Below, piece by piece: positions 1-8,890 of a stretch of 13,170 bases of DNA. The notes under the pieces were generated by a model, which saw nothing but the letters and a program-made list of their open reading frames with translations, had not been told where the DNA came from and ran no database searches. Made by a program: the position numbers and the translations under genes. The stretch's first letter is position 1; every line of letters begins with the position of its first letter. This stretch comes from Larix sibirica (Eukaryota; Streptophyta; Pinopsida; Pinales; Pinaceae), in assembly GCA_004151065.3 (NCBI GenBank), contig NWUY0300087195.1, positions 1-13,170 on the forward strand, in the 5' to 3' direction.

Positions 1-208
1 ACAAAAAACAAAAATTTAAGTATATTTTGAAATCTCCCTAATAATATGCAAATTTTTCAATAATAAAAATCATTTGTTGACTTCTAAATTTTCAAATAAA
101 TAACTAAAATAATATTTTAAAAAATTACTTTCACATTAAAAAGTAAAACTATCTATACATAACTCAACAAATTCCAAATAATTTAATAAACATTTTAGAT
201 TATTTATA
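1..208. other. AT-rich intergenic DNA, no gene seen
   Basis: Strongly AT-rich sequence with many short A and T runs and no open frame of note on either strand. I see no RNA gene, repeat boundary or promoter that I can support. Confidence 0.6.
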
Positions 209-432
209 ATACAAAATTCGCATTGAGCCCCCAAGGTGTAAACTAGTTGGATATATGGTGCACTGTTAAGGCACTTGTTGCACTGTCACAGGTTCAAACC
301 TCGAAGAGCCTATGTACATGTGTAGGGGCAGTGTGGGTACACCTAGAGGTTATAGTGACAACAAACCGGAATCAACCCAGTGTCATGCAAGTATGAGCTC
401 AGCCCAATTACCAATTCCTCTAGATACAAAAT
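209..432 (+). mobile_element. tRNA-derived SINE-like insertion
   Basis: The stretch is conspicuously less AT-rich than its surroundings. It contains a perfect-looking RNA polymerase III B box, GGTTCAAACC at 291-300, and a degenerate A box, TAAACTAGTTGG at about 239-250, roughly 40 nt upstream. The right end turns into an A-rich tail (ACAAAATAAAATAAAAT). The 9-mer ATACAAAAT occurs at 209-217 and again at 424-432, bracketing a body of about 206 nt. That fits a target-site duplication, although the right copy merges with the tail. Body length, internal promoter and tail match plant SINEs. It is not a functional tRNA gene: no cloverleaf closes. It lies downstream of the minus-strand gene's stop, so it may sit near or beyond that transcript's 3' end. 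I cannot assign a SINE family. Confidence 0.5.
291..300 (+). promoter_or_regulatory. RNA polymerase III B box (internal promoter)
   Basis: GGTTCAAACC fits the tRNA B-box consensus GGTTCRANNCC closely. Together with the weaker A box at about 239-250 it is the main evidence for the SINE call. Confidence 0.55.
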
Positions 433-901
433 AAAATAAAATCATTAATAATCGTATTCACTAAAACTTATTTAGCGATATGATTTAAATTGATGTTTTC
501 GCTTAACTTTATTTATTGACGTTTAATTTCAATATGAAGTTTCAAATATATTTAATGAATCAATCATTTTAAAATTTATAATATCATTTTTAACAAATTC
601 TAACCATATCTATTTAATGACATGTTCATAATTACTTGCAATTTTCTTCTTTATGAAAAAGCAGTGTTCCAAACCTTGAAATGAAATATAAAACCATATA
701 AAATACTAGTAAACTAACAAAATTAAAAGTGGATCTACATATGAGAGGGAAAGAAATATTAATACATTAATTTGCACATCAATGGACATACATATACACA
801 AAAATAAGTGTTAGAAAAAGTTGTTGAGTACATGTCAAGGTAGAACATTCGATCCCTAATTCTAACTATGAATGTAAGATCACTATCAAAGACTCCAATT
901 T
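433..901. other. AT-rich stretch, probable 3' flank of the minus-strand gene
   Basis: No gene is visible. On the minus strand this follows directly after the TAG stop at 902-904, so its proximal part is probably 3'UTR. The only candidate processing signal is the tandem AATAAATAAA (minus sense) at 508-517, about 385 nt past the stop. Confidence 0.4.
508..517 (-). terminator. candidate polyadenylation signal AATAAATAAA
   Basis: Read on the minus strand this is two overlapping AATAAA hexamers downstream of the seven-exon gene. In AT-rich plant DNA such hexamers also arise by chance, and plant poly(A) signals are loose, so this is only a candidate. Confidence 0.25.
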
Positions 902-3664
902 CTATACATCGTGTCTCGTAGTGTCAATTGAATCCTCCTGCTTGCCCTGAAAATTCGAAATTCTTTAGTTGATAATTTCATTAAAAATTAAATTGCTATA
1001 TTGAAATAACAATAGTGTCACTATTATCTCGATAGCAATCTCATAATGTGCATCACCACCCTAATAATTTGATTTGACCAAGTTACATCTCATAACTAAA
1101 TACATGTGTTTAGAAACAAATGTAAACTCAACAATACATTTAACAATTAGACAATTATACCTGTGGGTCAAGTAGATTCAAAGTCATACCATCCACACAT
1201 GGTGTCTCCACTGATTGATCGACTTGATCAACCTGGAAAACAAAAGATACGTATCTAAATGAACAAAATCATTAAAAATAATGATCTTGGAGCAAAGTAA
1301 ATTAAATACAATTTGAATGTGTGCACTATTTGTTAGTTGTCAATGGACACATGATTCTTAATCAACCCTTTTGCTCATGGAAATTTCATTCTTTTATTTT
1401 GTACACGAATGTTGATACAAATTCACATATGGGAGTTCATACTAAATATAACTTCTACCCACCAACATCCTTGAATATCTCAATCTTTTCATGTGCACAA
1501 ATGTTTATACAAATTTATATATTGGAGTTAATATTAGCTATAAACCAAAATTTGTAATTTACAAATTATTTTTTGAAAATTCAAATTGAAAAACAAGTGA
1601 TTAGTTTTTGGTACTTAATTTACCACAACCTTAGTGGCCATCTCATGGGCATGTGCTCTAGTGGGCATATCCATGTCAAACCAACCCTAATCACAGTACA
1701 ATGCATGTACAAATCATTTGAAATTAACAATTTAATATATGTACAAATTCAAAATGTTCAATACCTCTACATTCGTGTCATTCGTACCAACAATGAAGTC
1801 ACGCTCAATGCTCTGCATGTGATCAATTTAAATGTATCGATGAACATGTTTTGAATATATACTTCATTTGCATGTCAACTAAAAATATGTGAATTGTGTA
1901 AAAATCTCAAGACAAATGTTTCTAATTTTGTACTTACCGTACCCATGCCTTGACACTGGATTTTTAGGAGATCGCGACAAATGTCTCGACACTTGGATGC
2001 ATATTTCTCAAGTTCCAACCTGTCCATCTGTCTCAAGTCGTCATCTGGAATATCAACAAAATTGGGAAGTTGCCTACGTGGGGATTGTGATCTCTCCTTT
2101 GATGTGACTTCTACCCCCAATAAAGTTGATTGGACACTCTCAGTAATAACACCCCCTGTTGCTAATGCACTTTGGGATGCACTCTCTACCTTTGTCGATA
2201 GGGCATCAAGTCTAGGTGGTCGAGGTACTAGTTTGCGAGGTGGGGCACTGAACCCAAGGGTTTGTTGGGCCTCTGTTCGCTCATATGTACAACCTTTGCT
2301 AGCACAATAGAATTTGGATTGCACATTGGTATGCTCAAGGTCCATATGTTCTTTAAACTCTGCATAAATCATCTTAGCAAAATATTGAAGAACCTCTTCA
2401 TTATTTGGGAATTTCTCATACACTGCAAGGAGCCTATCATAGAGGAAAGGAGCAATCTCTACATCTTTAAACAATTGAACCTTGAGTTTATTGCTCCCTG
2501 GCTTGAAGTTAAATAATAAAGTACCATTTTCTTTTGAGATCGCTTCTTTTACCTCAGAGTACTTGTGATGGCTCATCATTGAAGAAACATCATGTGGCAT
2601 CATATCATATACCAACCTAGAACTCCGTGCAAAAGAAAGTGGAAAAGGAATAGAACACTCCCCACAACATAAAGCACCCTTGTCAACATCATGGATCAAC
2701 TCCTCACTAAGTGGACTATGTACTTCATCCATAGATGGTCCAGAAATCCTCATTTGCTTGCCTCCATGATCATTTTGTTGCCCCATTTTTAACAAATTTC
2801 TTTGCCTCCCAATCCTCTGTTGGGAGGATTTAGCTTCAATCCTAGGTTGGGAGAATTCATCTTCATTCTTCTATCAACAAAAAAAATCATTTAAAATAGT
2901 TAAATCCTTGAATAATATATGATATATTAACTATCCATCCATAAAACAATAACAAACAACAATGAAAACAAAAACTTACAGGTGGAGACTCATTGAACAT
3001 CACACGAAGCATATTCCAATTCTTGTCTCTTATTATTTTTTTATGGATGTCATTCTTGATCTTCTCTCGTAACTCTGTAGACTGAGCATCAAAAGTAGAA
3101 ACACATTCTTTTATTCGATCCAAGGCTTGAATGTTCAACTCTTGTGCAGTTTTCACACCCTGCTTGTAAAAAATACATATACATTAATCTCACAAACTTG
3201 GAAATGAAAACATATGAAACATATGAGAGTTGGCATAGAATGTTATGTACCGCCTTTCGAATCTCAGCACGAATGGCAACATTCTCTATTCTATTTCTCC
3301 TCTTCTTAAACTGGTACTCTATATTGTAATTCTTTCGATCTCGCTCCTTTTTCAAAAATGACTCTGATCTGACCTTGTAGTTTGGCCCCGGAGGTGCACC
3401 AACACGTAATGTTATTGGCTCCCATGAATGGACCATTTGTCTATGGCTATTAAAATCTTGGCATCTTCTGCGTCGTAGACCATTGCACTCAGGGGCCAAA
3501 CAATAAAAATAGTTACGACCTTCCTCATCTTTTACAACTCTATAAGTTGCATCCTCCTACAATTAAACAATACGCTATGAAAAATCATTTGAAATAAACA
3601 ATACTTCAACATGAATAGAATTCTCACATAAATAACATACCTGTCTTACAACCATCGCCATCAT
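902..3664 (-). CDS. Seven-exon gene, unrecognised 535-aa protein with two F-Y-C-x4-C motifs
   Basis: Exons on the minus strand: 3664-3641, 3556-3251, 3159-2980, 2870-1938, 1812-1765, 1232-1161, 946-902 (TAG stop). All six introns (84, 91, 109, 125, 532 and 214 nt) are GT-AG in phase 0. Donors include GTATGT and two GTAAGT, and one acceptor reads TTTTGTTTTCCAG. The joined frame has no stop in 535 codons. The start is the first of ATG-ATG-GCG-ATG; TAG precedes it in frame, so this is the start unless an upstream exon joins here. Residues 27-51 form C-x4-C-x13-H-x4-H, a C2H2-like arrangement, with an RRRR patch beside it. Residues 77-160 are charged and probably helical, with KKRRNR at 92-97 as a possible nuclear signal. 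C359-x4-C364 repeats the FYC-x4-C motif. Residues 482-535 form an acidic tail. I do not recognise the family. A nucleic-acid-binding or nuclear role is inference only. No membrane segment or signal peptide is seen. Confidence 0.72.
1233..1764 (-). other. Longest intron (intron 5) of the minus-strand gene
   Basis: This 532-nt intron separates the 48-nt and 72-nt exons. I searched it for a further in-phase exon with AG and GT borders and found none I can support. The plus-strand open frames at 1321-1557 and 1573-1854 look like chance openings in intron sequence, with no recognisable product. Confidence 0.6.
2805..2827. repeat. Perfect 8-bp inverted repeat inside exon 4
   Basis: CCTCCCAA at 2805-2812 and TTGGGAGG at 2820-2827 are exact reverse complements around a 7-nt loop. 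The same segment also carries an imperfect direct repeat (minus sense CTCCCAACCTAGGATTG and CTCCCAACAGAGGATTG, 30 nt apart) encoding SQPRI and SQQRI in the protein. Confidence 0.6.
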
Positions 3665-3914
3665 CTATGATGTATGTTGTCTCAAAATATGATCTTTGTA
3701 TCTGTTGATTGTGTTGATTAATACCCAAAAATCAGTTCTACAAATATATGAATAAGAATATAAATCATCTTAATCAAATAACCTCAATTATAAGATGGAA
3801 ATGCAAACAATATAGGTAAAACTTAAAATAATCTACATAGTGTCCACACAAACAAAACCATAAGCCATATGTTAGTGGACTCATCAAGAATATCTATATG
3901 TTATGAGCAACAAT
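3665..3914 (-). promoter_or_regulatory. Putative promoter and 5' leader of the minus-strand gene
   Basis: This 250-nt AT-rich spacer lies between the gene's ATG and the start of the tandem array. Read on the minus strand it contains TATA-like stretches (TTTATATTCT and CATATATTTG, about 3740-3770) some 80-110 nt before the ATG, a plausible distance for a plant TATA box plus leader. AG dinucleotides just before the ATG leave open a further upstream exon. No specific regulator site is certain. Confidence 0.3.
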
Positions 3915-6900
3915 GAAACAACTAGAAATGGTGAAAACATGCATATTGGAGCTATGAATCTATTTTTCCATGAACAATGATGGGAGCTATGATTCTATTC
4001 TTATTGGAATCATGCATAACATTCTTGAAACCATGAGCATCAAAGATGTTATTGGAACCTTGTAAAGATGTCAAAACCACAATCATTTATTATAACTATG
4101 ATTCTATTCTTATTGGAACCTTGTTTAATGTTCATGGAACCATGACCAACATTTAATGAACCATGAATATTGTTTATGTTCATGGAACAATGCAAAGTTT
4201 ATGAAGCAATAGAACCACAAAGAATTATTGCAACTATGAGGAATATTGTTATTGGAACCATGCATAACATAGGTGAGACCATGAACAATGTTATGGAACC
4301 ATGCACACATTAGTTATGTTATTGGACCATGAGCTTCAATGATGTCTCCGATAGCATCCATAATATTTACAAAGCAATTCATGGTGTTGATGGAACCATG
4401 AGCATTATTTGCAAAACTAATGGAGATGGTGGGACCACAAGCAATTGTTAGAATTATCAAAAATATTGGTATTAGAACCATGCACGACATTAAGGGAAAC
4501 ATGAACAATGTTTATAGAATGACATATGTAGGTTGAACCAAGAGCATTGTTTCCATTGTTTGTAGAGTTGCACATAGTGTTGGTAGAACCATGAGGATTG
4601 CTTACAAAATATCAAGGATGGTGGAAACACAATAATTTATTGGAACTATGAGAAAATATTGTTATTGAAACCATGGACAACATTCATGAAAACATAAACA
4701 ACGTTTATGTAACAATGATGTGTGTGGATGGAACCAATAGCATTGGATCTATGAACAAGTTAAGTATTTATAGCACTATATTTGTCGTTGCAACTAAGAT
4801 CATTGCATACATCATGGAATCATGCACACCCTTCATAGGACGATGAATGGTGTTGGTGGAACCATGAATATTGTTTACAAGGATGGTTGACCTTGATAAA
4901 TCACTAGAACTATGGGTATATAGTATTATTGGAACCATGAACAATGCTTATGGAACAAAATAGATGTGGGTAGCACTGAAAGCATTGTTTATGTTCATAA
5001 AACCATGCACAACATTTGTGTAACCATGAGCATTTGTTTACAAAACCAACAAAAATAGTGGAACCACAAACATTTATTAGCATCATGAAAATCGTGATAT
5101 ATATGGATGAGACCAAGAGAATTGAAACTATGATTGTAAGTTACAGTTTTTTCTTATATTTATGGGTGGAACCAAGAGCATTGTTTCTTCATGGAACCAT
5201 GTGCAAAGTTCATTGAAATGAGAGGGTTGGTGGAACCGTGAGCCATAACCAACACGAATGGTGGAACCCTAAGTAATTATTACAACAATGTAATATTGGT
5301 ATCAAAACCATAGGCAATATTCATGAAACTATGAACAATGTTATGGTACCATGACATGTGCAGGTAGAATCAACAACATTGAAACTACGCACATATGTTT
5401 AGTTCTTTTAATCTCTATGTTACTTGTGTAACCATGAATATTATTTACAAAACCAATAGAAATGGTGGAACCATGAACATTTATTAGAATTATGAAGAAT
5501 ATCGTCACTAGTACCATGTGCAATGTTCATGAAACCATGATATATGGATGGAATCAAGAGCACTGAAACTATGATGTAAGTTTTTTCCTTTAATCTTGAT
5601 ATTTGTGGGTGGAACCAAGAGCATTGTTTCATCATGGAACCATGTGCATGCTTCATGGAAATGTGCAATGTTGGTGGAACCATAAGCATTCTCATTCTCT
5701 ACATAGCCAATAGGGGTGGTGGAACCTCAAGTAATTATTAGAACTATCTAATATTGTCAATGAAACCATGGGCAACATTCATGAAACTATGAACAATGTT
5801 ATGGCACCATGACATATGTGGGTAAAATTGAGAGCATGGACACTATGCACATAGGTTTAATTTTTTTAAACTCTATGGGTGGAACCAAGAGCATTACTTA
5901 TGTTCATGGAACTGTGTACCATTTACAAAAATGTGCATAGCGCTAGTAAAACCATGAGCATTATTTGCATAACCAATTGGGATGGTGAAACCATATAAGC
6001 ATTAATTGCATAGCTAATTAGAATGGTGGAACCATGAGCATTTATTAGAACTATGAAAAACCTTTGTTATTAGAACCATGAATTTTTTTATGTAACTATG
6101 CACATTGTTCACAAAAACATGCACAACACTGGTAAACCTTGACCATTGTTTACAAAACTACTATAGATGATAAAAATGCAAGTACTATGTGAAACATTGT
6201 CACTAGAAACATGTGCAACGTTTATGGAGCCTTGATATACGTGGATGAGACCAAGAACATTGGATCTATGAACAAAAAAGTCTTTTTAGGTTAATATATG
6301 TGGGTGTAACCAAAAGCATACCTTATGCTCATTGAACCATGTTCATTGTTCAGAAAACCACAAAGTTGGAGGAACCGTGTGCACTGTTTGAGTAACCAAT
6401 AGGGATGGCCAACCCAAGAGCAATTAGTGAAGCTATAAGGATTATTGTTATTGGAACCATGCACAATATTCATGAAACCATCAATAATATTAATGAAATC
6501 ATGATGACATTTATAATGTTTTTGGAACCAAGACATGTGGGTGGAACTGAGAACATTGTTACATTCATGGAACCATGCACATTGTTCTTGGAACAATGAA
6601 CAAAGTTGGTGTAACTGTGAGCATTATTTACCAAACTAGTAGAGGAACCACAACGAATTATTGGAACTGAGGAATATTGTTATCGAAACAATGCACAATG
6701 CTCCTGAAACCATGAACATTGTTTATAAAAACATGGCACATGGATGGAACCAAAAGCATTAATGTTACTAGAACTATGAATGTAAGTCAAATCCTATTAC
6801 CCTTGTATCCATGGGTGAAACTAAGAGCAATATTTATGTTCTTGGAATCAATGACTAGGAACTATGACAACTATGCGCGTTGTTTATGGAATCAATAACT

Positions 6901-7140
6901 AGAGTGGGAACCATAAACAATTATGAGAACTATGAAAAATATTGTTAATAGAACCATTCACAATATTCATGGCATTGTGAGCAATATTTATAGAACTACG
7001 ACATGTGGGTGGAACGAAAAGCATTGTTTACATTGATGAAACCATATGCATCATTCATAAAAAACCATGAACAATGCTTACGAAACCATGACAATTGTTT
7101 ATGGACGCAATAGAGATTGTGGAACCATGAGTAGTTATTG
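3915..7140. repeat. Degenerate tandem array with a 21-nt base unit (ACCATG satellite)
   Basis: About 3.2 kb is built from diverged copies of a unit close to ACCATGAACAATGTTTATG followed by GA. Measured starts of the ACCATG-type box show the period directly: 5765, 5786, 5806; 5307, 5328, 5348; 6456, 6477, 6498, giving steps of 21, 20 and 21 nt. Other steps of 18 and 27 nt occur. Units combine into longer irregular blocks that end in an ACTATG..GTAAG..T-rich..GGGTGGAACCAAGAGCAT segment (near 5140, 5580, 6785, with diverged versions near 4750, 5400, 5860, 6280). Open frames inside (for example 4314-4508, 5441-5695 and 6291-6596 on the minus strand, 6405-6599 on plus) simply translate the repeat. 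It is not a CRISPR array: units are contiguous and lack unique spacers. I cannot tie it to a known satellite family. Confidence 0.85.
5127..5910. repeat. Two adjacent higher-order copies (440-458 bp period) within the array
   Basis: Matching landmarks recur at nearly constant offsets. GTAAG is at 5136 and 5576 (440). The ACCAAGAGCATTGTTTC box is at 5171 and 5614 (443), and both copies continue into ATCATGGAACCATGTGC-like sequence. The ACTATGAACAATGTTATGG segment ends near 5346 and 5804 (458). The offset grows because of small indels. These are the least diverged long copies I can see, which implies duplication of a whole block after the 21-nt units had already diverged. Confidence 0.7.
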
Positions 7141-7446
7141 GGTCTCTTTCACATTCTCAACCTTGATATTGTTCAACTTTTAACAAGGTGTGGTCGTAAG
7201 TGGCTTTGGGGACATTTGATTTTAAACTATGTTAACGAACTATACATAGAAGCAATGATTCGATCCTTGGGATGCAACAAAAGCCCCAAGGAAGTTTTGA
7301 TCAAGTATATTGGGTTCAAAACTTTGCTTCCTCATAAACGAAGCCATATCTTTGAGATGAGCAACCATTCTTCTAATTATACTCAATTAAATAAGGTTAT
7401 GTCCAACACGATAGAAGATGCCAAGATGTCGAATCCGTTAGTCTAA
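7138..7446 (+). CDS. Unrecognised 102-codon open frame, fragment or relic
   Basis: This frame begins exactly where the tandem array ends and runs to TAA at 7444-7446. The nominal first codon is TTG or GTG-like rather than ATG, so it is more likely a 3' fragment of a longer sequence than a complete gene. The product is moderately basic with no motif I recognise. About 100 nt of AT-rich sequence and a run of 14 A (7547-7560) follow, which would fit the 3' end of a retroposed transcript. No target-site duplication was found. It could also be a chance opening. Confidence 0.2.
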   Translation: MGLFHILNLDIVQLLTRCGRKWLWGHLILNYVNELYIEAMIRSLGCNKSPKEVLIKYIGFKTLLPHKRSHIFEMSNHSSNYTQLNKVMSNTIEDAKMSNPLV

Positions 7447-7892
7447 CCAAAAGTGAGTAATTTTATTGCAATTTCCATTCAAGAGATGATAAATAATTTA
7501 AAATATACACAAAAATTAATCAAAATATCTATTCGATAAAATAATTAAAAAAAAAAAAAATTCCAAGGTATTATATTTTTGTGTTATGAAAAAATATTAA
7601 AAATAAATGTTTTTATTCTACAATGAAATTATGAATAACTGTAGTCTCCTATAACAACCTATTGTGTTGCATGGTTACAACTTGAATAAGGAGTGGAAAG
7701 GGAACCATGCAAATTTTCTAAGGTTACTAGATCATTGCCCTAAGGTTGCACCAAGGGAAGGGGAGGTGGGTATTGTACATTATGGGTCATAGCTTAGGCC
7801 TTATCCGATGGAAAATTCACCAATGATCTAACACCTAGGTTTCTAGGAATAAACCATCTTCAATTTACCATTAGTGGAACACGATGCAATGA
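7447..7892. other. Gene-free stretch with a 14-A run
   Basis: AT-rich to about 7640, including A14 at 7547-7560. It then becomes more balanced in composition up to the RNase H relic. The part from about 7640 may be an eroded upstream portion of that retroelement, but frames are broken by many stops and I could not recognise a domain. Confidence 0.35.
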
Positions 7893-8014
7893 CCATTAGT
7901 ATACCAAATAATCAGAGGGTTGTTAATAGCCTCAAATAATCAAGTAGAACTTTATGCATTATATCTTGGACCAATTTTTTTGCAAGTCTACCAAGTCAAT
8001 AAAGTTATAATTTT

Positions 8015-8026
8015 GGGGGATCCCCC
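8015..8026. repeat. 12-bp perfect palindrome GGGGGATCCCCC
   Basis: Self-complementary without a loop. It falls on the GDS-motif codons of the RNase H relic, so it is probably incidental to mutation in that codon run. Confidence 0.5.
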
Positions 8027-8204
8027 CTTTGTCATTTAACAAATGCAAAAGAGTATGCTTAGGGAGGAGATCTTGCTTCACGAAACTCTTCAAAGAGTCC
8101 TCAAGAATTTGGAAGGGCTAGATGAGACCAAGTTCTTCCATGTTCGATGAAACAATAATGGAATTGTTGATTGTAAAGGAAATGAGGCTATGTACTTGGA
8201 TAAG

Positions 8205-8231
8205 GGGGTCCTAGTTAAAAACGAGGACCCC
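8205..8231. repeat. 8-bp inverted repeat, 11-nt loop
   Basis: GGGGTCCT (8205-8212) and AGGACCCC (8224-8231) are exact reverse complements. As RNA the stem extends by a G-U and an A-U pair. It lies within the RNase H relic frame. Confidence 0.5.
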
Positions 8232-8336
8232 TTCACAAGCTCTAGATCCCTTAGATTAGTAACGATGCACACTCTTAAAATTTTAAACCACATCGACTGT
8301 AATGATCTCGAATTAAGTCATAGCAACTCCACTTGA

Positions 8337-8890
8337 TGATTCCATATCAAGGAAATGCATGTGAGTCTCTTCACCACTAAAGGCTTGCACGAGGGAGAAC
8401 TTTTATCTCCCTCGTGCCTTTTGGTCCTCTGTCCCTTGCAAATCCATCTGCAACGTAAAGGAATCAAAACCCCCTACGTCTCAATTGTTATACAGGTGGG
8501 TATCTCGAATGTTGTTTACGGTGGGAAGAGGTGGAGATCAAGGTTGGTTTGGTCTAGTTGCTTGGTTGTGTAACGAACCACAATGTGGCGGGCGTAGCAC
8601 TAGGAGAAAATGTTGGCCTTCGTCAACTCAAATTCTTCCATTGGCACGATTTCATGCCTACATGCTTGGTAGAGGTATCTTAAACCTTCTTCTTGAGGAG
8701 GCATTTCTCTTGGTTTTGTGTATTGTTTGCAATTTGAATTGGGGTTGCCAAAGCTTTGTAGTTAATCTTAGAGGCTTTTGATTTCCCACAATGGGGGCTA
8801 TGCTACAAGGGGGTCTAGTTGAATTATGGGTTTTTTTTTTATTCAAGTGTGAATGTAAGATTGGGTATTTCTGTTTTGTTTTGTATTATG
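8337..8890. other. Non-AT-rich stretch with no recognisable gene
   Basis: Base composition is more balanced than most of the window. Short open frames at 8355-8573 and 8485-8781 (plus) have no recognisable motif and overlap in different frames. Position after an RNase H relic makes eroded retroelement 3' sequence or spacer possible. A strong hairpin at 8387-8417 is listed separately. Confidence 0.3.
8387..8417. repeat. 12-bp perfect hairpin
   Basis: GCACGAGGGAGA (8387-8398) and TCTCCCTCGTGC (8406-8417) are exact reverse complements around the 7-nt loop ACTTTTA. The flanks AAAG and CTTT can extend the stem across a 4-nt bulge on the left. The GC-rich stem is clearly longer than expected by chance. 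Confidence 0.75.

Larger units (their letters stand above)
7893..8336 (+). pseudogene. Retroelement-type RNase H (RVT_3-like) relic
   Basis: A single frame (codon starts divisible by three) reads through about 440 nt with stops at 8037-8039 (TAA) and 8148-8150 (TGA), ending at TGA 8334-8336. The order of motifs is that of plant retroelement RNase H domains. GLLIASNNQVELYALYLG (from 7917) carries the NNQAE-type glutamate. VIILGDPPFVI (about 8004-8036) carries the GDS-type aspartate, with S changed to P. TKFFHVR, then a stop, then NNNGIVDCKGNEA (about 8127-8186) carries the last catalytic aspartate region. A first FDG motif is not visible upstream, so the domain is truncated or too eroded there. 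The downstream tail has no known domain. This is a dead copy. Whether it came from a LINE, an LTR element or a domesticated gene cannot be settled here. Confidence 0.72.

Noticed and set aside
218-310. Functional tRNA gene
   Set aside because: Although A- and B-box-like motifs exist, no acceptor stem or anticodon arm forms a cloverleaf.
826-860. Second pol III B box (ATTCGATCCC) suggesting another SINE or tRNA
   Set aside because: No A box at a proper distance, no tRNA fold, no flanking duplication, and it lies in the probable 3'UTR.
1321-1854. Two plus-strand open frames of 78 and 93 codons
   Set aside because: They lie opposite intron 5 and exon 5 of the well-supported minus-strand gene and show no motif. 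They look like chance openings.
1981-2310. 109-codon plus-strand frame
   Set aside because: It is the antisense shadow of exon 4, whose minus-strand frame fits splice sites on both sides.
4125-6599. Several 60-100 codon frames inside the satellite, including a C/W/F/H-rich motif such as CSWFHEH
   Set aside because: They occur in several frames on both strands and merely translate the 21-nt unit. None has a conserved start or continues across block boundaries. The coding-origin idea is kept only as a finding.
3915-7140. CRISPR array
   Set aside because: Repeats are contiguous, highly diverged and without unique equal-length spacers, and the context is eukaryotic.
8090-8293. 67-codon minus-strand frame
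   Set aside because: It is the antisense shadow of the RNase H relic.
8485-8781. 98-codon plus-strand frame, hydrophobic at its C-terminal end
   Set aside because: It overlaps another frame, has no recognisable domain, and sits between two relics. It is most likely chance.
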